In this document: piece after piece, positions 9,112 to 16,590 of the stretch
Layout: every line of letters starts with the position of its first letter
Position numbering within the stretch: position 1 is the stretch's first letter
NCBI GenBank assembly: GCA_963815355.1
Contig: CAWFGJ010000006.1
Coordinates: forward strand, 124,001 to 188,000
Reading direction: 5' to 3'
Source: JAPUEK01 sp963815355
GTDB taxonomy: Bacteria; Pseudomonadota; Alphaproteobacteria; Rhodobacterales; Rhodobacteraceae
Length of the DNA stretch: 64,000 nucleotides
The notes under the pieces: model-generated
Seen by the model: the letters and a program-made list of their open reading frames with translations, nothing else
Database searches by the model: none
What the model was told of the DNA's origin: nothing
Program-made: the position numbers and the translations under genes

Positions 9112-9868
9112 CGGCCATGTCCGTGCCTTTGACCCCGGTGATATAGCTGACGATGTCATTGCCGTCGGTCTCGTCCTTGTTCAGCGAGGCCACGATGCGG
9201 CCGCGGCGGAAGACGACGATCCGGTCCACCAGATCGAACACCTGCCGCAGATTGTGCGAGATCAGGATCAGCGGCACTTCGCGTTCCTTCAGGCCGCGGA
9301 TGATGTTTTCCACCTGCGCGGTTTCCTGCACGCCCAGGGCGGCGGTCGGTTCATCCATGATCACCAGTTTGGACGCAAAGGCCGCCGTCCGCGCGATGGC
9401 CACGCATTGCCGCTGCCCGCCCGACATGTTGCGGATCGGGTTGTCGACGTTGGGGATTTTCACCGCCGTGGTCTTCAGCGCCTCCATCGTGCGTTCGCGC
9501 ATCGCCTTGCGGTCCAGCCAGGAAAACGGGCCGAGGTTGAACTTGAACAACTCACGCCCAAGGAACAGGTTCGACGGCACGTCCAGATCATCGGCCAGCG
9601 CAAGTGTTTGAAACACCGTCTCAATCCCGGCCTCACGCGCCTCCAGCGGCCCGGCGAACTGGGTGGACACGCCGTCAAAGATGATCTCGCCCGCCGAGCG
9701 TTGCTCGACCGCAGTGATCTGGCGCACGAAGGTCGATTTGCCCGCCCCGTTGTCGCCCACGACCGCCACATGCTCGCCCCGGCGCAGCACAAAATCGGCC
9801 CCTTCCAGCGCGTGCACGCCGCCGTAGCGTTTGGTCAGGCCGCGGGTTTCCAGAATGATATCGCTCAT
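9104..9868 (-). CDS. Sugar ABC transporter ATP-binding protein, single-domain FrcA-like type
   Basis: This 254-aa cytoplasmic ATPase powers the importer encoded around it. Walker A is GDNGAGKST, the signature is MSGGQRQCVAIART, Walker B is LVIMDEPTAAL, and the H-loop is LISHN. Unlike RbsA, it has only one nucleotide-binding domain, as in fructose-type FrcA and some inositol importers, so it should act as a homodimer. The start at 9868 lies 1 nt beyond the permease stop and follows GGGGGAAATGAG. Confidence 0.92.
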   Translation of the reverse strand: MSDIILETRGLTKRYGGVHALEGADFVLRRGEHVAVVGDNGAGKSTFVRQITAVEQRSAGEIIFDGVSTQFAGPLEAREAGIETVFQTLALADDLDVPSNLFLGRELFKFNLGPFSWLDRKAMRERTMEALKTTAVKIPNVDNPIRNMSGGQRQCVAIARTAAFASKLVIMDEPTAALGVQETAQVENIIRGLKEREVPLILISHNLRQVFDLVDRIVVFRRGRIVASLNKDETDGNDIVSYITGVKGTDMADA

Positions 9869-9869
9869 C

Positions 9870-10940
9870 TCATTTCCCCCGGCTGCGGCTTTGCCGCCAT
9901 TGATCCAGCACAACAGCGCCCACGATGATCGCGCCCATGGTCATTTCCTGATAGTAGGCGTTCAGCCTGAGGAAGGTGAAACCCGAGGTGATGACCCCAA
10001 GGATCAGCGCGCCCAGCACCGTGCCCACGATAGAGCCGCGCCCCCCCGCCAGCGACACGCCGCCGATCACGGCCATGGTGATGGCCTGCAACTCATACAT
10101 CACGCCCATGCCCGCCTGCGCGGTCAGGTTCTTGGACGACAGCACCACCGCCGCCAGCGCCGCCAGCATCCCGGCCAGCGCATAGACCAGCACCTTGTGG
10201 TGCGGCACCGAGATGCCCGACATCCGCACGGCATCTTCGTTGGACCCGATGGCGTAGCAATGCTTGCCGTATTTCGTATAGGTCATGATGATGTGAAACA
10301 GCACCGCAAGCCCGACAAAAATCAGCACGGGGTTCAGGCCTTTGCCCAAGGCGGCATAGCTTTCGGTCGGAAAGGACACCGGGTTGCCGTTGGACCACCA
10401 TTTCGACAGGCCGCGCGCCGAAACCATCATCCCCAGCGTGGCGATGAAGGGCGGGATCTTGGTGTAGGCGATCAGCAGGCCGTTCACCATGCCCGCGATC
10501 AGGCCGCAGGTCAGGCCAATCACGACCGGCACCACGACCGGCAAATCCATCGCCCAGTCGCCAAAGATCGCCTTGGGGTTGGGGTTGCCGTTGACCAGGG
10601 CGACCTGTGCAAAACTCATCGCGATCATCGCCGTGGCACCGACGATGGACCCTGAAGACAGGTCGATGCCGCCGATGATGATGACCTGCGTCACGCCCAG
10701 CGCGATGATGCCCACGATGGACACTTGCAGGATGATGATCTGCAGCCGCTGTTCATTGAACAGTCCGGTGACATTGTCACGGGTGTTGAAAAGGAAGCTG
10801 TCGCCGACCAACAGCCGGCCCATCACCTCGAAGGTGACGATGATGACCACCAATGCGAGCAGGACGTTCCATTCCTGAGCGCGGGTTTTCTTGGCGGGGT
10901 CGTATTTCAGACCCCCAAGCCCATGTGTCGATTGCGCCAC
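9870..10940 (-). CDS. Sugar ABC transporter permease (RbsC/FrcC-like)
   Basis: This 356-aa inner-membrane permease of the carbohydrate uptake transporter-2 class forms the channel for the adjacent binding protein and ATPase. It has about ten helices and the family segments GVTQVIIIGGIDLSSGSIVG, TKIPPFIATLGMMVSARGLS and ITMAVIGGVSLAGGRGSIVG. I chose the GTG at 10940 because GGGGGAG lies 9 nt upstream; the open frame extends further upstream but into a hairpin region and lacks a better start. It is separated from the binding-protein gene by about 120 bp containing a stem-loop. Confidence 0.9.
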   Translation of the reverse strand: MAQSTHGLGGLKYDPAKKTRAQEWNVLLALVVIIVTFEVMGRLLVGDSFLFNTRDNVTGLFNEQRLQIIILQVSIVGIIALGVTQVIIIGGIDLSSGSIVGATAMIAMSFAQVALVNGNPNPKAIFGDWAMDLPVVVPVVIGLTCGLIAGMVNGLLIAYTKIPPFIATLGMMVSARGLSKWWSNGNPVSFPTESYAALGKGLNPVLIFVGLAVLFHIIMTYTKYGKHCYAIGSNEDAVRMSGISVPHHKVLVYALAGMLAALAAVVLSSKNLTAQAGMGVMYELQAITMAVIGGVSLAGGRGSIVGTVLGALILGVITSGFTFLRLNAYYQEMTMGAIIVGAVVLDQWRQSRSRGK

Positions 10941-11011
10941 TTTGCGGTTCTCCCCCCGGTGTTTGCCTGCCAGATTTGGCCTCGCTTTGGCGGGGGCTCT
11001 CCTTCCCCCGA

Positions 11012-11043
11012 CAAGTGCAAAGGGTGGCACTTGCGCGCCACCC
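11012..11043. promoter_or_regulatory. Two overlapping stem-loops between binding-protein and permease genes
   Basis: GGGTGGC (11022-11028) pairs with GCCACCC (11037-11043), and CAAGTGC (11012-11018) pairs with GCACTTG (11027-11033). The two hairpins share bases and exclude each other. In leftward transcription they follow the abundant binding-protein message. Such hairpins often stabilise that message or reduce read-through; the role here is inference. Confidence 0.5.
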
Positions 11044-11064
11044 CATAACCTACCTTGCGGCAGA

Positions 11065-12006
11065 TCAGTTCTTGGACAGGTAATCCGCCACGTTGGCCGA
11101 CGTGACCAATTGGAACGGGATGTAGACCTTCTGATCGACAGCCTCGCCCTTGCTCAGCTTGATCGCAGCATCCAAAGCGCCTGCGCCCTGACCGGCCGCG
11201 TCCTGAAACACGGTGACGTCCAGATCGCCGGCCTGCATGGCCACCAGAGCGTCCTGCGTGGCATCGACACCGCCGACGACAACCGTCGTCATGTCGATCC
11301 CGGCCGCTTTCATCGCCTGAATGGCACCGATGGCCATTTCGTCGTTGTTGGCGATCACGCCGTCAAAGGCGTTGCCCGAGGACAGCCAGTTGGTCATCAG
11401 CGACTGAGCCTGATCCCGCGACCAGTTCGCGGTCTGCTCGTCGATGATGTTCAGCGTGACGGCGCATTTGCCGGCGGCCATCACGTCATGGATGTCGGCG
11501 GTGCGCTGCACGGCGGCTTGGTTGGAAAGCTCGCCCATCATCACGTAGACGTTGGCGGTGTCTTTGCCCGCGGCTTTGAGCTGCGCGCAGACTTCGATGG
11601 TTTCCAGCGTGCCGGAGTCGACCTCGTTGGAGGCCACGAAGGCTTGGTTGTCGGGCAGCGTGTCGACGTTCACCGGCTGGCGGTTCACATAGACCAGCGG
11701 GATGTTGGCGGCAGCGGCGGCGTCAGACATCGCTTGGGTGGCCGAGGTATCGACCGGGTTCACGATGATCGCATCCACGCCGGACGCGATGAAGTTGTTG
11801 ATCTGGTCCAACTGCTTGGCCACGTCATTCTGCGCGTCTTCGATTTGCAGGGTGACGCCCAGCTCTTTGCCCTTGGCGTCCAGACCGTTGCGCAGAACGG
11901 TCAGGAAGTTGTCGTCAAACAGTGCCATCGACACGCCGATACCGTCGGCCATCGCACTGGTGCCCATCAGAGCCGCAAAGCCTGCGACGATCATGGTCTT
12001 TTTCAT
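11065..12006 (-). CDS. Sugar ABC transporter substrate-binding protein, inositol/rhizopine-binding type (MocB-like)
   Basis: This 313-aa periplasmic binding protein of the ribose/galactose-binding fold (peripla_BP_4) has a signal peptide, MKKTMIVAGFAALMGTSAMA. The mature protein begins DGIGVSMALFDDNFLTVLRN, and other conserved blocks are GVDAIIVNPVDTSA, IPLVYVNRQPVN, ANWSRDQAQ and NNDEMAIGAIQAMK. From memory these blocks are close to proteins named rhizopine-binding (MocB) or inositol-binding in rhizobia; this needs a database check. The start at 12006 follows GTGGAGGAGAGAAAC. Its neighbours, an iolG/mocA-type dehydrogenase and a TIM-barrel isomerase, fit a cyclitol substrate. Confidence 0.88.
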   Translation of the reverse strand: MKKTMIVAGFAALMGTSAMADGIGVSMALFDDNFLTVLRNGLDAKGKELGVTLQIEDAQNDVAKQLDQINNFIASGVDAIIVNPVDTSATQAMSDAAAAANIPLVYVNRQPVNVDTLPDNQAFVASNEVDSGTLETIEVCAQLKAAGKDTANVYVMMGELSNQAAVQRTADIHDVMAAGKCAVTLNIIDEQTANWSRDQAQSLMTNWLSSGNAFDGVIANNDEMAIGAIQAMKAAGIDMTTVVVGGVDATQDALVAMQAGDLDVTVFQDAAGQGAGALDAAIKLSKGEAVDQKVYIPFQLVTSANVADYLSKN

Positions 12007-12084
12007 GTTTCTCTCCTCCACTGTGGTGTCCGGCGCACCTGCTCTCCCTGCCGGACCGCCCTTCCCGGGGCGGTATTCGCGCGT

Positions 12085-12891
12085 TCAGGCCGCAAGGCCC
12101 GCCGCGATGAATTCCATAGAGTTCGCCAGCGCGGTTTTGGGGTCGCGCAGCGCGTGAACCGAGGCGGCGAAGGGTTCGTAGCTGATCGGGCCGCTGTAGC
12201 CGCCCGCGCGCAGGGCGCGGATCTGGGCGACATTGCCCAACACGTCATCGGGTCCGACCAGCACCCGGTCGCCGTCGCGCATTTCCGACAGGTAAAGCGG
12301 CGCTGTCACGCCCGAGACATGGACGATCCCCGTCATGTCCGGAAAGATCGGACCCATGCCCGCAAGCGCGTGATGGAAGGTGTCGTGCACCATAAAGTAG
12401 GTGCCCTGCCCGCCCACCGCGTCAATCGCATCGGCAAGCACGGCCTTGGAGCGCAGGCTGCACACCTCAAACCCCAGCGGTTCCACCATCGCCTTCAACC
12501 CATGCTCCTTGAGCATCGGCAGCAATTCCCGCAGCGCAAGTTCTGCCGCGTCAAGGCTTTCGATGTTGCTGGTTGCCACGCCGTCATTGCGCGGGATCAG
12601 GCTGACCGCTTCGGCACCCGCCGCCACGGCGATCTGCATCAGTGCCTCGGCCTCGGCGGCTTTGGTATCAGACCAGTCGTTGAACATCTTTACTTCGGCC
12701 AGCGCGAGAAAGCGCAGGCCCCGCGCCGCAACGGCGGCTTTGACCGATGCCGGAGCCGCCCCGCCAAACAAATCGCCTTTGAGGTCGTTGCGAAACTCAA
12801 CCCCCACGCAGCCCAGATCCTTGGCCAGATCCAGAAAGGCCTCCCATCCGAGGTTTGGTGCGGTCATGTGGTTCAGGGCAAAGGGCAGCAT
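12085..12891 (-). CDS. TIM-barrel sugar isomerase/epimerase (IolI/IolH/MocC-like)
   Basis: This 268-aa protein belongs to the xylose-isomerase-like TIM-barrel (AP endonuclease 2) superfamily. Likely metal ligands are the glutamates and histidines in MVEPLGFE, FMVHDTFHHALAG, IVHVSGV and ISYEPFA. In inositol pathways this fold provides 2-keto-inositol isomerase/dehydratase steps, and rhizobial MocC has the same fold. It is the first gene of the leftward operon, 78 bp ahead of the binding-protein gene; a small hairpin (CCGCCC/GGGCGG, 12056-12073) lies between them. The exact reaction is unknown. Confidence 0.82.
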   Translation of the reverse strand: MLPFALNHMTAPNLGWEAFLDLAKDLGCVGVEFRNDLKGDLFGGAAPASVKAAVAARGLRFLALAEVKMFNDWSDTKAAEAEALMQIAVAAGAEAVSLIPRNDGVATSNIESLDAAELALRELLPMLKEHGLKAMVEPLGFEVCSLRSKAVLADAIDAVGGQGTYFMVHDTFHHALAGMGPIFPDMTGIVHVSGVTAPLYLSEMRDGDRVLVGPDDVLGNVAQIRALRAGGYSGPISYEPFAASVHALRDPKTALANSMEFIAAGLAA

Positions 12892-13053
12892 GGAGGGTTC
12901 ATCCTATGACGACTCGGAACGTCCGATCAGTTATAGAATTAGTATTCCATTTACTCCCATCCTCAACGGAAAAATTCTATGGCGGATGAAACGAGCCTGT
13001 GATTCCCGGCCAGAAATGATGGAATTTCGTCAGACTTTACCGCAGGGACCGCG
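12892..13053. promoter_or_regulatory. Promoter region of the leftward inositol-like operon with a candidate operator
   Basis: This short AT-rich gap precedes the isomerase gene. Read on the minus strand it contains ATGGAATACTAAT at 12938-12950, sharing ten bases (TGGAATACTA) with the second GntR box at 1632-1641. TTCGTCAGA at 13026-13034 recurs inverted at 14160-14168 on the far side of the LacI gene. Either may be an operator; which regulator binds which is not known. Confidence 0.45.
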
Positions 13054-14091
13054 TCAGATCGACTCGGCCACGTGCAGATCGGGCGGCAGGAAATGCTGGA
13101 CGACGGCACGCGCCCCCCCGCGAGGGCCGCCTTGCACGACGGCCTGAGTCATCGCCAAGACCAGCTCTTTGCACAGCTTTTCCAACGGCGTATCGGTCAC
13201 CAAGGTCACCAGCCCCTCGGCCAGCCCCGCGCGCGAATCGGCGGTAAGGGCCGAGACAACAACCGCCAGGTCGCCTTGCGGGCGGGCCTCACGCAGGGCG
13301 GCAATGGCCCCTTCCATCCCGCCGCCCGCCACATAGATCCCCCGCAGCGCCTTTTGCCGCGCCAAAAGCCCCAGCGTGGTCTCATAGGTCAGTTGCCGCG
13401 TTTCCAGATTGACCAAAGGGTCCAGCACGGTCAGATGCGGCGCGCATTCGCGCAGGTAGCTGCGAAAGCCCGTCTCGCGCAGTTCGTGCCCGTGCCAGCG
13501 ATGGCCGCCGACAAAGATCGCCACCACCCCCGGTTCGCGCGCCGCCTGCCCGATTACCCAGCCCGCGGTGCGTCCTACCTTCAGATTGTTCAGCCCCAGA
13601 TAGCCGGCCCGCACCCCTTGCCCGAAATCAGACAAAAGCGAGAACACCGAAATGCCCTGTGCGGTCAGGTCCTCGACGGCGGCTGTCACCTCGGGATGGT
13701 TGACCGCCGTCGCCGCCAGAACGTCGCAGCGCCCGGCCATTGCGCGCAGATGCCCCGCCATATCCCCCGGCGCCTGCGAGGCGGAAAACTCCAGCACCAG
13801 CCGCCCGCGCACGCCTTGCGCCTGCGCGACGGCCAGATGCAGCGCCTCGGCAAACGCCTTGTAGAAATCCTGGCCTTGCTTGTGCAGCACGACGCCAAAG
13901 CGCAGGACCGGCAAATCCGGGGCCGCCCCCGCCAGACGCGCCGCCGCCGGATGCCCGATTCGCGCCGCCGCCTCGGCAATGCGGGTGGCCGTCTCGCCGC
14001 GCACGGTTTCGCGGCTGTTCAGCACCCGGTCCACGGTGGACACCGAAACCCCCGCCTCGCGGGCCAAAGCGGTCATTCCCGGTCGTTTCAT
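13054..14091 (-). CDS. LacI family transcriptional regulator
   Basis: This 345-aa repressor-type protein has an N-terminal helix-turn-helix of LacI form, MTALAREAGVSVSTVDRVLN, and a hinge near residues 45-55. A periplasmic-binding-protein-like effector domain follows. This is the sensor class usually paired with sugar ABC importers. It lies between the leftward importer/dehydrogenase operon and the rightward oxygenase operon, so it is placed to control both. Its own promoter lies in the 180-bp gap 14092-14271 shared with the desaturase gene. Rhizobial rhizopine genes use a different regulator (MocR), so control here would be distinct. Confidence 0.9.
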   Translation of the reverse strand: MKRPGMTALAREAGVSVSTVDRVLNSRETVRGETATRIAEAAARIGHPAAARLAGAAPDLPVLRFGVVLHKQGQDFYKAFAEALHLAVAQAQGVRGRLVLEFSASQAPGDMAGHLRAMAGRCDVLAATAVNHPEVTAAVEDLTAQGISVFSLLSDFGQGVRAGYLGLNNLKVGRTAGWVIGQAAREPGVVAIFVGGHRWHGHELRETGFRSYLRECAPHLTVLDPLVNLETRQLTYETTLGLLARQKALRGIYVAGGGMEGAIAALREARPQGDLAVVVSALTADSRAGLAEGLVTLVTDTPLEKLCKELVLAMTQAVVQGGPRGGARAVVQHFLPPDLHVAESI

Positions 14092-14271
14092 CGCAATCCC
14101 CGTGCCGTGATGCTTCGGATAGAAGCGTATGATGATTTATCGTCAAATGGCTTTCCCACTCTGACGAATTATGACGTGGAATGCCAGTGCTCCGATTGCA
14201 AAAAATAGAACATATCTTCTAAATGGCTGTCAGCCCGCGGAACTTTTCCGATGGGTCAGGCGGAGGACAGA
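14092..14271. promoter_or_regulatory. Divergent promoter region between lacI and the oxygenase operon
   Basis: This 180-bp AT-rich spacer holds no gene. It contains TCTGACGAA at 14160-14168, the inverse of a site upstream of the isomerase operon, and a similar TATCGTCAAA near 14137. These are candidate LacI-family operators only. Confidence 0.4.
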
Positions 14272-15366
14272 ATGGCAAAGCGTGATTACAGCCTGCTCGG
14301 CCCGGACGGGGCGCGGGCGGTGGCGACCGGGTTGGCCGCCGCAGAGTGGTACCACACGGAGGTGCCGCGCAAAGAGATGAAGGCGCTGATGCAACGGTCC
14401 GACCATCCGGCGATCCGCGACACTGTGGTGCTTTATGGGGCGATGATCCTGCTGGCCGGGGCGGGCATTGCGCTTTGGCCCAGCTGGTGGTCGGTGCCGT
14501 TCTGGCTGGGCTATGGGGTGCTTTACGGGTCGGCCTCGGACAGCCGCTGGCATGAATGCAGCCACGGCACGGCCTTCAAGACGCCGTGGATGAACAGCGT
14601 GGTCTATGAAATTGCGAGCTTCATGATGATGCGCAACTCGGCCACATGGCGGTGGAGCCATGCGCGCCACCACACCGACACCTATATCGTGGGCCGCGAT
14701 CCGGAAATCGCGGTGATGCGGCCCCCGGCCTTTGCCAAGTTGCTGGCCGGATTCATCGGCTTGCCCGACGTGGCGGCTTTCCTGCCGCGGATGCTGTATA
14801 ACGCCTTTGTCGGCGTGCATCCCGAAGAGCAGACCTATGTCCCGCAAAGCGAATGGCCAAAGATAATCCGCGTTGCCCGGATTTCCACGGCGATCTATGC
14901 GGCCACGATCGGGCTGGCGCTGGTGATGCACTCGGTCTTGCCGCTGATGGTGATCGGCCTGCCCCGGCTGTACGGCGCGTGGCACCATGTCATGACCGGG
15001 TTGCTGCAGCATGGCGGGTTGGCTGACAATGTCACCGACCACCGGCTGAATTCGCGGACGGTCTACATGAACCCGGTCAGCCGCTTCATCTACTGGAACA
15101 TGAACTACCATGTGGAGCATCACATGTTCCCGATGGTGCCCTATCACGCCCTGCCCCGGCTGCATGAGGCGATCAAGCATGATCTGCCCGCGCCCAGCCG
15201 GTCCATCCCTGCCGCCTTTGCCGAGATGTGGCCGGCCCTGCGCCGCCAGTTGGCCTATGAGGACTACTTTGTGAAACGCTCTCTGCCCGCCACGGCCAAA
15301 CCCTACCGCGAAGATTTTCACCGCGCCGCCCTTGGCCAAGCGCATCCCCAAACCGCCGCTGAATGA
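14272..15366 (+). CDS. Fatty-acid-desaturase-fold membrane oxygenase (MocD-like)
   Basis: This 364-aa integral membrane protein has the histidine boxes of the desaturase/hydroxylase superfamily: H94-x3-H98 in WHECSHGT, H130-x2-H133-H134 in SHARHHTD and H280-x2-H283-H284 in NYHVEHH. These ligate a di-iron centre. Membrane helices lie around residues 50-90 and 205-230. The start at 14272 has GGAGGA 5 nt upstream. The next gene is a Rieske ferredoxin, a likely electron donor. In Sinorhizobium meliloti, MocD with MocE and MocF acts in rhizopine breakdown, and the pairing here mirrors mocD-mocE. No ferredoxin reductase is in the window. Substrate is inferred to be a small methylated or amino cyclitol from context; a lipid substrate is the main alternative. 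Confidence 0.85.
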   Translation: MAKRDYSLLGPDGARAVATGLAAAEWYHTEVPRKEMKALMQRSDHPAIRDTVVLYGAMILLAGAGIALWPSWWSVPFWLGYGVLYGSASDSRWHECSHGTAFKTPWMNSVVYEIASFMMMRNSATWRWSHARHHTDTYIVGRDPEIAVMRPPAFAKLLAGFIGLPDVAAFLPRMLYNAFVGVHPEEQTYVPQSEWPKIIRVARISTAIYAATIGLALVMHSVLPLMVIGLPRLYGAWHHVMTGLLQHGGLADNVTDHRLNSRTVYMNPVSRFIYWNMNYHVEHHMFPMVPYHALPRLHEAIKHDLPAPSRSIPAAFAEMWPALRRQLAYEDYFVKRSLPATAKPYREDFHRAALGQAHPQTAAE

Positions 15367-15375
15367 GGCCCCCCA

Positions 15376-15690
15376 ATGTCCCAATGGATTGATGCCTGCG
15401 CCACCTCTGACATCGACGAAGAGGATCTGATCCGCTTTGATCACGATGGGTCCACCTATGCGCTGTACCATGCGCCGGGTGGCCAATTCTACGCCACGGC
15501 GGGCAAGTGCACGCATGAAGATGTCCACCTGTCCGACGGGCTGGTGATGGAACACACCATTGAGTGCCCCAAACACAACGGCCAGTTTGACTACCGCACC
15601 GGCGAGGCGAAACGCGCACCGGTCTGCGTCAATCTCAAGACCTACCCGGTCAAGGTCGAAGGCGACCGCGTCTTCTTGCAGGTGCCGTGA
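15376..15690 (+). CDS. mocE: Rieske [2Fe-2S] ferredoxin, MocE family
   Basis: This 104-aa soluble electron carrier has the Rieske cluster ligands C45-T-H47 in GKCTHEDVHLSDG and C64-P-K-H67 in IECPKHNGQFDY. Its small size without a catalytic domain marks it as a ferredoxin partner, not an oxygenase. It begins 9 bp after the desaturase-like gene, which it probably serves. Its stop overlaps the next start (TGATG), coupling it to the PanB-like gene. The family name MocE comes from rhizopine genes of Sinorhizobium. Confidence 0.9.
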   Translation: MSQWIDACATSDIDEEDLIRFDHDGSTYALYHAPGGQFYATAGKCTHEDVHLSDGLVMEHTIECPKHNGQFDYRTGEAKRAPVCVNLKTYPVKVEGDRVFLQVP

Positions 15691-16487
15691 TGGCGCGACC
15701 AACCGTCAAGGATCTGCGCGACGCGCGCGGCACGCGCCCCTTCGCGATGCTGCGCGTTGAAACACTGGAAGAAGCCGAAGCCGCCGCCCGTGCGGGGGTA
15801 GAGCTGCTGTCCGTGCCGCCCGCCATGCTCTACGACCGCCAGTTCCGGGATGCGGCACCGCTGGCCTTCGCGTTTCCCGGTGACAATTTCTATGAGATCG
15901 GTGACACCGCCGATTTCCTGAAATGGGCCTTTCCGCTGTTCAAGGCGGGGGCAGACGGGTTCTATTGCTCCGGGTCCTTGCAGACGGTGCGGGCCATGGC
16001 CGATCACGGCTTGCCAGTGTGCGGCCATGTTGGGCTGATCCCGTCCAAACGCACCTGGACAGGCGGCTTCAAGGCCGTCGGCAAAACCCTGGAGACCGCG
16101 CAACTGGTCTACAATCAGTGCAAGGCACTGGAAGCGGCAGGGGCCTTTGCCGTGGAGATTGAGGTCGTCCCCCATGCGATCACCAAAGCCATCGCCGATC
16201 GCACCGATCTGTTTCTTATCTCGATGGGGGCAGGCACGGCGGGCCACGCGCAGTATCTGTTCACCGATGACGTGCTGGGCCAGACGGCAGGCCACGTCCC
16301 CCGCCACGCCAAACGCTACGCCGATTTCGCGGCCGAGCGCGCGCGCCTGCAAACCCTGCGCACAGAGGCGATGACCGCCTTTGCCACCGAGGTGCATTCC
16401 GGCGCCTATCCCGCCGCCGCCCATCTGGTTGAAAGCGACCCTTCGGTCGTCGCAGCCTTTCAGGACTGGCTGGACCAACAGGACTGA
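15690..16487 (+). CDS. PanB-like (ketopantoate hydroxymethyltransferase superfamily) protein with altered active site
   Basis: This 265-aa protein has a PEP-mutase/PanB type barrel. The middle part matches PanB well (GLPVCGHVGLIPS, then GGFKAVGKT, then KALEAAGAFAVEIEVVPHAI, ISMGAGTAGHAQYL). Early PanB motifs are missing. The metal-binding V-G-D-S-L is replaced by LSVPPAML, and the KIEGG strand by FYCSGSL. The glutamate of LECVP is kept (IEVVP). It should therefore not be the pantothenate-pathway enzyme. It is coupled by TGATG to the Rieske ferredoxin gene and ends the operon just before a long inverted repeat. A lyase/aldolase or one-carbon transfer role in the same pathway is possible but unproved. 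Confidence 0.75.
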   Translation: MARPTVKDLRDARGTRPFAMLRVETLEEAEAAARAGVELLSVPPAMLYDRQFRDAAPLAFAFPGDNFYEIGDTADFLKWAFPLFKAGADGFYCSGSLQTVRAMADHGLPVCGHVGLIPSKRTWTGGFKAVGKTLETAQLVYNQCKALEAAGAFAVEIEVVPHAITKAIADRTDLFLISMGAGTAGHAQYLFTDDVLGQTAGHVPRHAKRYADFAAERARLQTLRTEAMTAFATEVHSGAYPAAAHLVESDPSVVAAFQDWLDQQD

Positions 16488-16498
16488 TCCCGGCTTTT

Positions 16499-16577
16499 CA
16501 TCTTGGCCCAAATACTCCCGCCGGAGGCATCGAGCTTAGCCGCAGGAGCCTCCGGCGGGAGTATTTGGGCCAAGATG
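16499..16577. repeat. Long perfect inverted repeat made from two copies of a dispersed element
   Basis: Two 30-bp arms, 16499-16528 and 16548-16577, are exact reverse complements around a 19-bp loop. Each arm starts or ends with CATCTTGGCCCAAATACTCC (or its reverse). Closely related single copies occur at 20546-20568 and 29517-29546. It sits between the converging PanB-like and ABC permease genes, so it probably also works as a two-way terminator. Confidence 0.9.
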
Positions 16578-16590
16578 ATGTGCCACGCGG

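Noticed and set aside
7504..9132. Long open frame of about 540 codons on the + strand
   Set aside because: It lies opposite the iolG-like and SDR genes, whose minus-strand products have clear family motifs. The plus frame has no recognisable domain and the arginine/histidine-rich make-up of an antisense GC-rich frame.
10891..12909. Open frame of about 670 codons on the + strand
   Set aside because: It is antisense to the binding-protein and isomerase genes and has no protein-like motif.
14230..15702. Open frame of about 490 codons on the - strand
   Set aside because: It is antisense to the desaturase-like and Rieske ferredoxin genes, whose histidine boxes and cluster ligands are clear.
7318..16487. 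A classical myo-inositol (iol) operon
   Set aside because: Only an iolG-like gene and an isomerase-fold gene are present; iolB, iolC, iolD, iolE and iolA homologues are absent, so a full iol pathway is not encoded here.
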